Source: Gigaspora rosea (Eukaryota; Glomeromycota; Glomeromycetes; Diversisporales; Gigasporaceae). From it: 64,000 bases of DNA. Position 1 is the first letter of the stretch. Every line of letters begins with the position of its first letter. Positions 1-12,200 of the stretch are shown one piece after another. The notes beneath the pieces are model-generated. The model did not search any database, was not told the origin of the DNA, and saw only the letters and a program-made list of their open reading frames with translations. The stretch is taken from NCBI GenBank assembly GCA_003550325.1, contig QKWP01000408.1, positions 167,124-231,123 on the forward strand, given 5' to 3'. The translations under genes and the position numbers were made by a program.

Positions 1-298
1 ATTGAGTTTGAGTTTAGTATAAAGTTTTAATAATAAAATTTAGAGTTTGAGTCTGGTCTGGACCAGACCAAACCCGGACCAAAACTAGAATCACTAGTTC
101 ATATGAACACCAGACTGAACCTGAACATGTTCATGAACTTATGAACTGAACCTGAACTGAACCTGAACCAGCTCTAAAAGTTCAATACTGAACCTGAACC
201 TGAACATGTTTTAAAAAATGTTCAGGTTCAGGTTCAATACTGAACCTGAACCTGAACTTGATCTAAGTTCAGTTCAGTTCAGGTTCATAGGAACACTA
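1..298. mobile_element. hAT-like non-autonomous element, right part (GAACCT-repeat family)
   Basis: The right end reads GGAACACTA, and the interior is a run of GAACCT/AGGTTC hexamers in both orientations. The same sequence order recurs at 33005-33352, where the complete element (31657-33352) has an 8-bp target duplication. The left end of this copy lies before the window, so its own duplication cannot be checked. No coding capacity is seen. Assignment to hAT follows from the sister copy's 8-bp duplication and TAGGGTTCC-type terminus. Confidence 0.75.
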
Positions 299-710
299 GC
301 TGGCTTAAATCACTAACCATAGGCATAATATAGTGTGATAGTAATAAATTGGTAATTAATTAAAAAGTATAAGGTAGTAAAGCAAAGCATAAAAAAATTT
401 AGAAAATAAATGATGTAGTTATATAGTTAGAATATAACAGTAAAAATAAGTAAAAGGGAAAATCGATGCACATATGATTTTAAGAACTATATATTCAAAC
501 AAAGGTTCCCTTGAATTAAAATTACAGTAAAGAATTTTTAATCCAGCAATATTATAAATGATGTATAATTGTATTATTAAGCAGTTTTTAATAATGGCGA
601 TGTATTTTGAATAATCATATGATAGTGTATGTGCATATATTATACTTAAGACATTTTTTTTAAATAATTGAAAGCTACTACATACTTTTGTTCATGTTTA
701 CTTTCTAGAA

Positions 711-920
711 ATGGTCGATCGTTACTTTCAAACTATCAATGATTCTGACCTTCATATTCACGATGATCCTGACCTCTATGTTAACGATAATCCTAACTTT
801 CATATTGTTTATGAGGTTGAAACTATTTACGAAAAAGATCTAGAATCCTTCAAAAATAAAAGTATATTGATTTCTTCCCATCGTAAATCAATCAAATTAA
901 AATTTTTAAATATGATCTAA
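711..920 (+). CDS. Short ORF, possible exon fragment, unknown
   Basis: A 69-codon ATG ORF rich in D, N and H (near-repeats of DPDLYV and NDNPNFHI). It is preceded directly by a pyrimidine-rich stretch ending in CTTTCTAG, which would suit a 3' splice site, so it may be a terminal exon or a gene scrap. No domain is recognised and no neighbouring exon was found. It could equally be a chance ORF. The flanks (299-1035) are AT-rich and show nothing else I can support. Confidence 0.2.
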   Translation: MVDRYFQTINDSDLHIHDDPDLYVNDNPNFHIVYEVETIYEKDLESFKNKSILISSHRKSIKLKFLNMI

Positions 921-1035
921 CTGACCTAATTAAATTAATTATTGTAATCACGTGGACAAGTCATCTTTATGACTGATAGTATATAAAATAGTATACAAAC
1001 TAGTATAATCGACTTAAATTTTTTTATACTATATC

Positions 1036-1146
1036 TGATATGTATATTATATGCTTTCTTAAAAAAAATTTAGCATACATATATGTATATTATATGCTTT
1101 TCTTAAAAAAAGTTAGCATACATATATGTATACTATACGCTTTTCT
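1036..1146. repeat. Tandem repeat, ~45-bp unit, about 2.5 copies
   Basis: The unit contains TATGTATATTATATGC, then TTTTCTTAAAAAAA, then TTAGCATACATA. It is repeated almost exactly, with one-base differences. It is AT-rich and non-coding. Confidence 0.7.
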
Positions 1147-1254
1147 TTTTTTATTAGCCTACGCAACGTCTTTTGTGCCATTAACCTTATGATTATAAGC
1201 AACACCTTGTAGTCAATAGGAACTATAGCAAAAATAATATAGTATTTTGCTGAG

Positions 1255-1433
1255 TATTATTGGGCTGTACCGGGCCTATTTACTAAACCTGACCCGGGTC
1301 CAATATTTAATAAACTCGATTTGAACCCGGCCCACTTTACTAACAAACTTTAAAATTTAGGCCGACCCATGCACAAACCTGGCCCGATCCTAAAACCCGC
1401 GAGTTTAGCCCGGCCCAATATGAACCCTATACA
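1255..1433. mobile_element. Decayed hAT-like MITE, CCGGCCC subterminal repeats
   Basis: A GC-richer island in AT-rich DNA with scattered CCGGCCC/GGGCCGG and CCCGGGTC motifs in both orientations. The right end reads TGAACCCTA, the complement of the TAGGGTTC terminus seen on other elements in this window. GGGCTG and CCGGGCC near the left side pair with the right side. I could not find a clean left terminus or an 8-bp duplication, so the left end is probably lost. Confidence 0.4.
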
Positions 1434-1515
1434 GAAATATTTATTAATCCCTGCTACCTTAGTTCCAAGTGAGTGTCTTTTTTCTGATACTAGTAATCAA
1501 ATTACTTCCAAGAGA

Positions 1516-1801
1516 TAGGGTTCCTCAAATTCAAATCAAATCAAATATTGGATCAATTTGAATTTGATCAAATCAAATTGACCCTGATTTGAATTTGATT
1601 TGATTCAAATATTTGAATTTGAATTTGATTTGAATTTGAATTTTTAATAGTAATTTTCAAATCAAATCAAATATTTGTCAAATCAAATCAAATTTGGCTA
1701 TATTTGAATTTGATCAAATCAAATATAGTCAAATTTGAATTTGAATTTGATCAAATATTTGATTCAAATATTTGAAGATCAAATCAAATTGCGGAACCCT
1801 A
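1516..1801. mobile_element. hAT-like MITE (286 bp) built of TCAAAT repeats, with 8-bp TSD
   Basis: The termini are TAGGGTTCC (1516) and GGAACCCTA (to 1801), a perfect 9-bp inverted repeat. They are flanked by the direct repeat CCAAGAGA at 1508-1515 and 1802-1809. The interior is almost entirely AAATCAAATTTG-type hexamers in both orientations and has no ORF. An 8-bp duplication is typical of hAT elements. The short repeats near the ends may be transposase binding sites, which is inference. Confidence 0.88.
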
Positions 1802-1809
1802 CCAAGAGA

Positions 1810-3047
1810 AACTCGTCTATCAAATGAGGTAATAAGCAAGTTATTATTTATTAAACGAAATAATTTGTATTGTAGCATTTGGACATAAATATAATAAATA
1901 TACTCAAATTTTAAAATAATATCTATAAAACTTTGTACTGTTACTATTAATAATATGTGAATTTAAATAAATTAAAAATATAATGTAGTATATTCACCTG
2001 ATTCATCTGAACTATGAATAAAATAAAACATCATTAATAAATAAATGAAATTGTATTGTAAGTTAATAAATACAAAAATTAAAAAAAGCAAAAATTGCAA
2101 AAAAGCAAAAATTGCGAAAAAGTAAAAATTGTAAAAAAGTAAAAATTGCGATAAAATTGCTCAAAACGGCCTTTTTTTTTTTAAGTTTTTTTTACACATT
2201 TTGTAGAGTATATATTTATAATCCCTGGTTGTTTACAGATCAAAACGGGCTTAAAAGATTTGAACTCTGATTTTTTTTTCTTTTTTTTTTAGAATTAGAC
2301 GATAAAATTTTTTATCACCCGAGTAACTTGTGTTACTATCCACAGGTGATCCATGTTACCACCCGAGAGCGATCTGTATTACTACCCGCAGGTGACTTGT
2401 GGTGGAATTTTTTTTTACTACCTAGTGTTCACCTGGGTCACCCGGGTAACCCAGGTTGGGATTTTCATGACGGGTCAGAACACTATTCTAAATAGTAACT
2501 AAATTTTAAATACATATAGTAATATATGTGAATTAATAATCAATACATAAAATTGAAATGCAGAAAATTAAGAATATAGATATTTTTATTTGCATCCTCA
2601 AAAATTTTTTAAAATCAATTTTCATCTATAACAATACAAGTACTAATATAGTCTTTATACAATACAATTGGACAATTTAGCATTATGTATATGCATAAGT
2701 TTGTAAAATTAAAAATACTAATATTATAAGAATTATAATTATTATGTAATTGTATATGGCTGATATTATAACTGTATTATTATGATTTAATATTTGTGAA
2801 TTAATAATCTATATATAGTTATTATTATTCAATATAGAAATGTTAATAACATGAATTTGTGTTATTAGAATAGTAAATAAAATTTATATTGGCATTTTAT
2901 TTGTAATAATTTGTCTGTTTCAAGCTAACTTTACAGTTATTTGCAATACTAATATGAATTAACCAACCTCATAATAAAAAATTAAAAAAATATAATATTC
3001 TAATGCAAATTATCCATAACTAAATACTGTAATAGCAAAAAATGATA
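1810..3047. other. AT-rich intergenic stretch with a minor ACCCG-motif patch
   Basis: No gene is seen. Around 2045-2170 there are short imperfect repeats of AAAAATTGC and AAAAGTAAAAATTG. At 2320-2480 a GC-richer patch repeats ACCCGAG/ACCCGCAGGTGA-like motifs and ends near CGGGTCAGAACACTA, which resembles the right end of a hAT-like element. No left end or target duplication was found. Confidence 0.5.
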
Positions 3048-3697
3048 CCGTATTTCTCCAAAAATAAGCACCCCCTTTTTACTATAGGGGTGCTTATTTT
3101 CGGGAACTTCACAAATAATTAAACAATTTGGATACAAAAAACAAAAACTTGTTCACTCCTGCTATACTGGAAGTCGATATAGCTATCGTGCTTATCGTGA
3201 TAGTTATTTGATTGTCCTTTATAATTGTCTTTTATTGTATTATCTCACTTCAATCAACTTCCATAACGATGATTAAACCTGTTCGATTATGTATGATTAC
3301 CTTAAAATCCGGACGCGTGATACAATTTTTCACATAGTGAAAAATTAAAAAACACGTGTATGTTTATATTACATGTACATATAAATAGTATCTTGTCACT
3401 TCATGTACTTGCGACCAGATTTTACTGTATTTAGATTAAAAAAAAAAACTGATTGAATCAACATTATTACCATAGTATGGGCCGACCAAAAAATAAGCCA
3501 TCGCTTCTAAATCAAAGCAAGGAACCATTTCAAAATCAAAACCGAGAATTCGAGAAAAATAGTATTATAGTGTATTTGTGATTAATTCAAGTGTATGCTC
3601 ATTTGTGCTTATAAAAAATTGGGGGTGCTTATTTTCGGGTATTACATAGTTTGGGGGTGCTTATATTCAGGGAGTGCTTATTTTCAGAGGAATACAG
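3048..3697. mobile_element. pogo/Tigger-like element (650 bp), TA-flanked
   Basis: The ends are TACCGTATTTCTCC and GAGGAATACAGTA, both running into AAAATAAGCAC as inverted repeats. TA dinucleotides sit at both outer borders (3046-3047 and 3698-3699). The terminal CAGTATTCCTC-type sequence recalls pogo/Tc1-mariner TIRs. A second, much shorter copy lies at 25404-25519. A 34-codon plus-strand ORF from 3478 starts MGRPKNKPSL and could be a transposase remnant. This is a non-autonomous relic. Confidence 0.75.
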
Positions 3698-3735
3698 TAA
3701 TTATAAATTTGAATATTATATTATCAAATAATTAA

Positions 3736-4533
3736 GGCCGGTGCAAAAAGATTGATACCTCAAATAAAAATTAATAGTAATTTTTTTTAGTAATAAAATG
3801 TAATTTTTTTTTAATTTAAAAAATTATTTTGGTAGATAGGAAAGGGTTTAATATAATTTATTTAATTATTTTATATAAAAAATCAAGAAATTTTTAGCAT
3901 TAACTTTTTAAGTAAATTTTTACTATATTTAGAAATGATAAATTTGATCGTGATATAGTAATAAAAAATTTTTTATATATAAAATTTAAGTTTTTTAATT
4001 TAACTTTATTTTATTAGATAATAAAAAAGACTATTTTAAAATTTAAATATTTTGTTTATATAAAATATAAAAAAATTTACTAATAGTTATTTTTAAGCTT
4101 ATTTTTACTATTAAATATATATAGTACATATAGTAAATTAATGATTTTTAATACAAATACACTAACTTTAATATTTAATAACTTTTTATCTAGTAATTAT
4201 TTTTTTATGAAATTTTAAATATAGTTTTATTGAATCTATAGCTAGTTACTTGCGTAGTAGCAAGTTTTAAACTTTCAAATTCATTAAGATATTAATTAAA
4301 ATCTATTTTTTTAAGAAAAAATTTTTTTGTAATTTTTTTTATCTAAAAAGTTAGCTTTCATCTATTTTTATATAAAGGTAATATAAAATAATATAATTAA
4401 TAAAAAAAGGATAGTTTATACCATAGTTATTCAATTGTAAAAAATATTTAATTATATTATTAATAATTTAAAAACTTTTATTAGCAGTACTTTTTAATTA
4501 AAATATTGAGGTATCAATCTTTTCGCACTGGCC
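3736..4533. mobile_element. TIR element (~800 bp), mariner-like MITE
   Basis: The left end GGCCGGTGCAAAAAGATTG and right end CAATCTTTTCGCACTGGCC are inverted repeats that continue through GATACCTCAA for about 28 bp with few mismatches. The interior is very AT-rich and lacks ORFs. TA is present just outside both ends, but a 1-base offset leaves the exact target duplication uncertain. Tc1/mariner is the best guess. Confidence 0.7.
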
Positions 4534-4879
4534 CATATTAACAAACAAATATTCTTTTTCCAACGATTACTTGAACCAAATTACCAACAGAAGAAAAATA
4601 AGAAGTTTTTTATTGAAGAGTTGCCTATACTTAATGTATAGTAGATAACACAGGAAAATAGTTTTTATAAAGGTCAACTAACTTTCTGGAAACTCCTTTA
4701 TATATTTGACATGCAAGCCAAAAGCGTACTTTTACAAAATAACTAGCAGAAGGTAGAGCCCTTGTATGAGAAATTTTAGTGGAATTAAAGTTTTCTTCCG
4801 TCAACAAAGTTTCCTGTGAAAAAACAATGTGGAACAACAAAAAATTAAGGTTTTCCAACTACACCCTCTCCTTTAAATT

Positions 4880-5000
4880 TCTTTTGAGTATCGTTTTACT
4901 TCCCTTTGGATTTTTTCGAAATTTTTGCCAAAAAGTGGAAATCTTAGCTTACTCCCTCCAAAAGATCAGCAGTGTTTACTCCTTCCAAATTGGATAATCC
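4880..5000 (+). pseudogene. Fragment of unknown gene family shared with 50882-51316
   Basis: About 110 bases here match the minus strand near 51000: both contain TCGAAATTTTTGCCAAAAAGTG-like sequence, then TTAGCTTACYCCCTCCAAAAGATC and GTTTACTC. In the frame that corresponds to the 51-kb copy, the shared peptide is PKDxxCLLxPNW, which then hits a stop. Adjacent bases differ, so this is a degenerate scrap. The function is unknown. Confidence 0.45.
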
Positions 5001-5049
5001 GAATCTGAACTAGCGCCGTTACAAGTGAATTTGGTCGCTATATACAAAT

Positions 5050-5575
5050 AAACAATGAATAATGTAGTTGGATCTGGAGGGCACATAAAAAATTTCTTAT
5101 CTTTTTTAGTTTAGTTTTTTTTTGTTTTCATACACCTGTACATATAATATATTGGTAGACATTAGTCTTGTAGTATTACTTCACTGAAACTATAAAAAAA
5201 TTGAAAATATTATTATTATATATTAATTATGTTTTTATTATATTTTAAAAAATGTTATAATTACTAGTTATAAGTTAATAATAATAATATAAATAATATA
5301 TATTAAAACTGTTTTAGTAATATTATTAATAAAAACATTTTTAAAACATTATTAAACTAAATAAATTTCATATTTATAGTATAATATAAATATTTATATT
5401 ATATAAATATATCATATTATAATATATTTTATAATATTAAATATAATATAAATAAAACAAATTAATAATATAATGATTTAGACAAATGTGTTTACTCCAA
5501 AATCTCACAAAAAAGATTTTTTGTTAAAATACGAAGGATGGTTTCATAAGCAAAATTACGAGATATAAGCATTTT
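5050..5575. other. Extremely AT-rich spacer
   Basis: Dominated by A/T runs and ATAATATA-type words. No gene, TIR or clear repeat unit was identified. Confidence 0.6.
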
Positions 5576-6215
5576 TTAAAAATAATTTTGGTTTAAAAAA
5601 TATTTTTAAAAAACTTATTTTAATATATTTTTAAAATATAATAATAATGTTTTTATAATATTTTTAATAATATTAAAATAATGTATTAAAAATATTTTAA
5701 AAAAATTATTTAAATTTTTTTTTAAAATATAATAATAATATTTTTACAATATTTTTAATAATGTATTAAAAACATTTTTAAAAGTTTATTTTAAGTTATT
5801 TTTAAATAATAATAATAATGTTTTTATAATAATTTTGATAATATTAAAATAATGCTTTAAAAACATTTTTAAAAAGCTTATTTTAAACTATTTTTAAAAT
5901 ATAATAATAATGTTTTTATGATATTTTTAATATATTAAAATAATGTTTTAAAAACATTTTTAAAAATTTATTTAAAGTTATTTTTAAATATAATAATAAT
6001 GTTTTTATAATAATTTTTATAATATTAAAATAATGCTTTAAAAACATTTTTAAAAAATTTATTTTAAAGTATTTTTAAAATATAGCAATAATGTTTTTAT
6101 AATATTTTTAATAATATTAAAATAATATTTTAAAATATTTTTAAACAATTTATTTTAAACTATTTTTAAAATATAATAATAATGTTTTTATAATAATTTT
6201 ATAATATTTTTAAAA
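5576..6215. repeat. AT-rich tandem array, ~90-bp unit, about 7 copies
   Basis: Each unit contains ATAATAATAATGTTTTTATAAT, then TTTTTAATAATATTAAAATAATG, then AAAACATTTTTAAAAA. Successive ATAATAATGTTTTTAT words are spaced about 88-95 bases from near 5643 to near 6175. The units are diverged and lack G/C almost entirely. Confidence 0.75.
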
Positions 6216-7717
6216 CAGATTTAAATTTTAATTTTATTTTTAAAATTTTTATTATATTATTAATATATTATAAAAATATTATTAAAATATTTTTTTATAT
6301 AAAAGCATATTTATTATATTTTCAAAATATTATTATTTTATTATAAAAACATATATACTTTTTTTTAAGTTTCAGTAAAGTATATAATTTTTATCGTTTA
6401 TACTAGATGTGTTAGCATCTACAGTTTCTATTTTTTCTTTACTTTTTCTTTGGTTTTTATTTTTTTTATTTTTTTCTTTTGGTTGTATTTTCAGTTTGGT
6501 TATTTGGTTAGTCATTTAGGTTTTGTCTCCCTTTTAATCTTTTCCCCTTTTTTATTCTTCTTTATAAGAAGCTCAGAGAAGAAGTTTTTAAGTGGAATGG
6601 ATTCTGTAGTTGGTTTTTTAAAGCCAGGCAGTGCTATACTTCTTGCTAATGGGGGAAGACCATCACTTGAGTATGAGCAAACCATTTTAGCGCAGTAGCC
6701 AAAGTTGGGCACCAATTTGGGTAGCTGGCTTAGTTTGACTTCTACTATTAGTATATAAAATTATATAGCTTTTATATAATTTGCTAATAAAGGTCAAATG
6801 GCTATGAAGCTTAAAAAAAAATAATCATTACTAAAAGTTGCTTTTTATTACTTTATTTAATTATTTTATACAAATATATGTGATCAATTATTTGATTACA
6901 AATTTTAGTATTACTAATTATTATGCAATTGCCAGATCTATAATTATTGCAACATTTTTGATCATAAGTATAATCAACAAAGTGATTGTTAAATTTGGAA
7001 GTGGCTAAAGTCATTTTAATTTTTTTGATATATTGAGAGTTAGTATATTATAGAAGTAAAGATAATATAATTTATATGATAAATAAGTTAGATTATTAAT
7101 GTAATTAAATATAGCTTTAAGACTTACAAACTGTAGTTATTACAAACTTACATAACATTATTATTTATATTTGAAAAAACTATTTATTTTAAACAAAAAA
7201 ATCTGATACACATATTGTAATAAAATATTACTTTTTTTAAATTTTAAAAAAACTTTTATTACAATATTAACTACCAATATATAATTTGAATATGTAAATT
7301 TAAAGATATTTAATATTACATTGTAATATAGCAACTTTTAGTCAAGAAACTATATTACTTGACTTAATTTGTAAGAGAGTAAGAAATGTATATAATATAA
7401 AAGGAATCACAACAAATGAAAATAAATCCAAGATGAATAATACTAAAGAAATAAATATATCGACAAAGAATAAAAGAGAAAAATAATTCAACCAAATAAA
7501 TAAACAACCAAGAAAATAAAGGTCCTTTATACGATGGATAAAGGATCAAAGAATATAAAGTCGATAGCTTTATATTTTATAGGATAATATCAGTTTATTA
7601 AATATAAAATTTTAAGTGCAAATATTTTTATAAAGGAAAAGAATTAAAGTACAGAACCTGCTCTGCCTTGGGAGAAAAAACAGGGGTTATATATCTGTAA
7701 AAACTTAGGATTTTCTC
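6216..7717. other. AT-rich stretch without a supported gene
   Basis: A T-rich 82-codon ORF at 6450-6698 and a 61-codon ORF at 7364-7549 were examined. Both are dominated by F/I/Y/L codons that follow from the base composition, and neither shows a domain. I see no gene here. Confidence 0.5.
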
Positions 7718-8492
7718 TATAACGAGATACAATAACGAGATATAATAATGAGCTATAATAACGAGTTATGATAACGAGATATAATAACAAGTTATCCCTT
7801 AAACCATTCAGCGGGCAAATTTGGCTGCTAAAATCTCTTTTTTTTGATTTTAAGCGATTGTACCAGATTTTCCTAAGCAATTGTAACCCTTTTATTAGCT
7901 AGAATTAAAGTATACCATTTGCAGATCAACTTGTGATTTTATATTATATGGTAGTGGTATATTACAAGGAATATGCGTGCTAGTAGTACAGCAATTATCT
8001 ATTGATCACTATTATTTTACTATTAAAAAAAAAAATTCGAAAAAAAATTTTATTATAAATAAGTCCCCACATTTCATATGATGATATTTCATCTGTATGT
8101 AATATTTATAGCTGAATTTTCAGAGCGATTGAAAAGCTTTGACCCAATAAAAATTCCTTAACAAAAATGCAAAATATTTTGTGAAATTTTCCTTGTGATC
8201 TTTGCTTGTATCACATGGCATGTGCAATGACATACTACTGTATTGTCATATACTCTGTGTTCCCAGGAGCTACTCTAGTCAATTACGGTTAGTTTTTTAA
8301 TAAAAAAAATTACCATACGTTTACTTTTAATCCAATTATTTTAGTAGGCAAATTTGCCTGCTTAACTCGGATGGTTTAAGGGATAACAATGAGTTATAAT
8401 AACAAGTAATAATAACAAGTTATAATAACAAGTTATAATAATGAGTTATAATAACGAGTTATAATTACGAGCTATGATAACAAGTTATTAAT
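7718..8492. repeat. 13-bp microsatellite TAACGAGTTATAA, split by a MITE
   Basis: Units of TAACRAGTTATAA (period 13, nearly palindromic) occupy about 7718-7795 and 8383-8492. The MITE at 7796-8382 lies between them. The two halves have the same unit and the same reading direction, as expected if one array was interrupted. Confidence 0.75.
7796..8382. mobile_element. Palindromic-ended MITE (587 bp), CCCTTAAACC family, copy 1
   Basis: The left end CCCTTAAACCATTC and right end GGATGGTTTAAGGG are inverted repeats. Each is followed inward by a second inverted match, GGCAAATTTGSCTGCTAAAAT. A second copy of the same layout and nearly the same length is at 20596-21162. The target duplication cannot be read because the element sits in a 13-bp repeat. 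No coding capacity is seen. The superfamily is unknown. Confidence 0.75.
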
Positions 8493-8636
8493 GAAAATAA
8501 CTCCTTTTTGAGAATGGGAAAAAGTTTTCCTAATAAAATTTATACTATAGATTTGATTACTTCGATAAAATTTATACTATTCTTACTATTTCTATGATAT
8601 TTTCCTAATACTAATATTTTAAAGGAATTATAATTT

Positions 8637-10464
8637 GGTGCACTATGCACCGTGGTGCACCCCTGATCACAGGGATAAATAGTGATCATCATCATTAATA
8701 ATCACCGGTTATTTTTTTTCTACAATTTTTTTTCTAGATTTTTTTTTATTTTGGTTCTGTTTTTTTTTTGGTTTGTGATATGTTTAACTAAGCTGCTTTC
8801 TTTTCTCTATAGAATTTCGTTGTTACTGGTATTGTTGTTACTGGTATCGCCATTATTGGTGTTGCCGTTACTGGTGTCGTCGTTACTGGTGCTGTCATTG
8901 TACTAATACTGTCATTTTACTGGTGTGTTGTTACTGGTGCTGATGAAATGGAGTTCTTTTGCAAATGCTGCTGTTACTATAGTCGTGTTTCTGGTGGCTT
9001 CTTTTTGTTTATGTGTGTTTGGTTAAGTAGCGCTTCTTCTCTTCAAGTAACAAATTTCTTCATTTCTGGTGTCATGTAATCACGAGTTTCTTCTAGTACT
9101 TTGGACAATAGGTGTACTACTATATTTTGTAGTTTTTTCTTGTATGAAATACATTAAATAATGGCTTTATTTTTCAAGACAGGTTAGTTGTTGTGATCAT
9201 GTCTGCTTTTTTGGGTTAGTTTTTTTTTTCTATTACTTGAAATGCTTCTACACCTTTTTTGGTTTTGTTTTTGAATGCGTTCAATAATGCTTTCTAGGAT
9301 GGCAGTACAGGTTCTCTTGCTGGTTTCTGTTCTTTTTGCCTTGTCATTCTGGTGTGCCACAGATTTTGTTAATTTTGTTGTACTGGTGTGCCGTTGGTGG
9401 TGAATTCGTCGTTAGTGGTTCATTAGAGGTGAATTCGTCGATGGGGTGAAGTCGTCGTTGTCATTGGTGGTACTATAGCTGGTTCTTCAGCTTTGTGAAT
9501 TCGGTAACTTAATAGTCTTGCCATCATTGTGATTCTGTGGATTTTTGCATTGTTTTGTGGTTTTGGTACTGGTTAGTGGTTAGAATTTATGTTTAGCTTG
9601 TTAAGTTTAGAGCTAGGGTCTATGTCGATTGCAGTTTTGTATGTTGATTGTGCTTTTGTATGTCAATTGTATATTAATAGCTAATAAAGCATGCATTCTT
9701 AAAAAGTTAAGGCTAGAATTAGTTTGGAGTAATACGTTATTTTATAATATATTTGCAGTATAAAATAGTGAAATCGCTATGTTTAAAAATTAGATTTATT
9801 TACTTGACTTAGAACTATGCTTAAATACGCATTACATATATTCATTTAGGTGCTATATATAGCAGTTATTAAGATACGCTTAAAGTCAGGTAATGTTAAG
9901 GTTTGGGTCAGGGTCAGTTTAGAGCCTATAATGGCCTATGCTTTAATTAAACTAAGTGAAGCGGAGGCGATAGCCATAGCGTAGCGATTGCAACGGACTA
10001 GTTAAGCTGGTCAACAAAGGAAGTATTAGTATAGTATTTTCTTTTTTTGATGCTAAGGTTAGGAGCAGAGTCAGTTTAGAATCTATAATTGCTAAGGTTA
10101 GAAGGCTCTATAGATAAAATCGCCCCTTGCCCAGTTTATAGCCTATAGGTGTTAAGGTTAGAGTCAGGGTCAGTTTAGAGCCTATAATTGCTAAGGTTAG
10201 AAGGCTCTATAGACAAAATCGTCACCTGCCCAGTTTAAAGCCTATAGGTGGGATAAATTGTTAATGGTCAAGCATTATACTTAATCTTAACGATGCGTGT
10301 GCATGTGAACTGGTGTCACATAATTTACATGTCGATCACATATGTAGCGGTTCAGTATCAGTGCTACTGTGTTGATCGTATATAGCAATACATGTATCAT
10401 GTGATACACATGTCGATTATTATATATTGTATTATATAAGAGTGCACCGCGGTGCAGGTTCACC
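8637..10464. mobile_element. Putative TIR element (1.83 kb), GGTGCAC ends
   Basis: Left GGTGCACTATGCACCGTGG and right CCGCGGTGCAGGTTCACC form an imperfect ~24-bp inverted repeat. No identical flanking duplication was found. The interior (8810-8935) has imperfect 12-18-bp repeats of GTTACTGGTGTCGTC type on the plus strand. A 74-codon ORF at 8682-8906 covers part of this and is probably not a gene. The GTTACTGGT-style low complexity resembles that inside the element at 34476-37023. Confidence 0.5.
10050..10255. repeat. Tandem duplication, ~99-bp unit, two copies
   Basis: GCTAAGGTTAGAAGGCTCTA occurs at 10091 and again 99 bases later. The flanking CAGTTTAGAGCCTATA and GCCCAGTTTA..AGCCTATAGGTG segments are also repeated. 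It lies inside the 8637-10464 element. Confidence 0.8.
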
Positions 10465-10920
10465 AAAAAATAAAATCCATATTTTAAAATGATACTAAAA
10501 TTATACAAATATAACAACATGCATAATGATAATTGTTATAATCAATAGTAATAATTACTATAATTGTACTTAGTTAGTAGTTCTGTTTCATATTTGTAAT
10601 AGCAAGTAAAATTATTCTTGAATTAGTAATATTTATTTATAATTTTGCTTAATAATTGCATTATTTATCTGTTGTTTTTTTATATAATTATGAGATTTTA
10701 CGAATTATAAGATCTCAATCACTTCATAAAGATTGATTTATACAGTATGTTCTTTACCTTTTTATGATTATTTGAAATATTTTTTTATATTCATTATTTG
10801 TTGTTTCTTCATGTTTTTTTTTAATTAGTCAAATTATTTTTACATAAAAATTATGACTTTCTTGTTCTATATTGATATTTTTAACTCAGACACATTTTAA
10901 TGAGTAAGAATTGGATGATA

Positions 10921-11699
10921 TTACAAAAAATTATTTGAATTTATCAATAGTAAAACTTCATCTTCAAACTTTTCATTTGACTTTTTTGAAATATTTTGAT
11001 GCATAATAAAAAGTTTGGAATGAATTAAATTTTTAGATATCAAAACCATTTGATTTGTTATATTTTCAGAATATTTTTTTTTGTTTTCAAAACATGTATC
11101 AACAAAGCTGAAATCAGTAGTATACATATAAAATTTGCTATTGAAAATTTCTATTTGTTTAGCAACAAAAATTAATATTTCATGAGAACAAATAGTGTGA
11201 TTAAAAGTACAAAAAAGTTGTTTTCATATTGAAATTGTATTCTTTTCCAAAAACATAATTGGTTATAAATGTTTGAATAATAGTGTTTTTCACTATTTTT
11301 AACTTCTTATAAATTTTTTGAGAAATTCCAATTAATGCTATTTTTAAAGGATATTTATTCAAAGCACTAATTCTATCAAAATAGTCAAATGCATCAAGGT
11401 CAAAATGGTCATCTAAAATTTTAATAAAAATATTAATTTTTTGCAAATTTCAATCAAATAAATAAAATAAACACTATTTTGCCTCCAATACAATAAAAAT
11501 TATCTTTTTTAAAAGTAGCTTGAGTTTCTGGATCTCTTGTGTACATGTTAGCTGGTACAAATAGAATCTTTTCAATTTTATAATTTTCTTGTTCCACTGG
11601 ATAACTACCAATAGCTCATATTCTTATAAAATCAGCATCTTCTTTACCATGCTTTTTTACATATTTAATGTTCATGACAGTACTCACATAACATAGCAT
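10921..11699 (-). pseudogene. Decayed copy of a multicopy AM-fungal hypothetical family
   Basis: Three minus-strand segments read as one protein: 11699-11455 (contains KKHGKEDADF and AIGSYPVEQENY), 11446-11201 (LDDHFDLDAFDYFDRIS, YPLKIALIGISQ) and 11190-10921 (ILIFVAKQIEIFNSKFYMY, then a basic tail). They are joined through a TGA at a likely Trp (RI*AIGSY), a second TGA and a frameshift. From memory, the order and wording resemble a hypothetical protein family that is highly repeated in Rhizophagus and is probably TE-linked. I cannot verify this by search. The function is unknown, and this copy cannot make a full protein. Confidence 0.5.
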
Positions 11700-11709
11700 T
11701 ATTATATTT

Positions 11710-12198
11710 AGCTCTTTTTTTTTATTATTATCAAGTAAAAAATATATATATATATTAAATTTTGCTTCAATTTTTTTAATTTTATATATAATTTAGATAT
11801 ATAAAATTATATCATATTTACGTATTATTTATATAACAGATTATTATTAATGTTAATAAGATTACTCAACAAATTATTAATCAATTAAAATTCTCACTAA
11901 TTATCTATTTACTTACCAAGCTGTTTTTGCCAATACATTCCTGTTTAAGGTTAGTAAGCCATAGTTTACATATGTATCTGTTTTAAAATGATCTGTTTTA
12001 AAATTATACTCAATCGCGAGCGTTTTTAATACTTATTCATTATTAAATAAAAATATTTATACATATATAATTAAATATTAATATAAATACAAAAAAAATT
12101 AATTTATATTTTTTAAAATTTGACAATTATTTTAAAGCTATAATAAAAATTAATTTTATAATTTTGAAATCATCATAAATAATTAACAAACTAATATA
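11710..12198. other. AT-rich spacer
   Basis: No ORF of note, no TIR and no tandem repeat were recognised. Confidence 0.5.
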
Positions 12199-12200
12199 TA

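Noticed and set aside
6450..6698. 82-codon plus-strand ORF
   Set aside because: F/L/I-rich reading of T-rich DNA, overlapped by an antisense ORF. No domain, splice context or homologous copy in the window.
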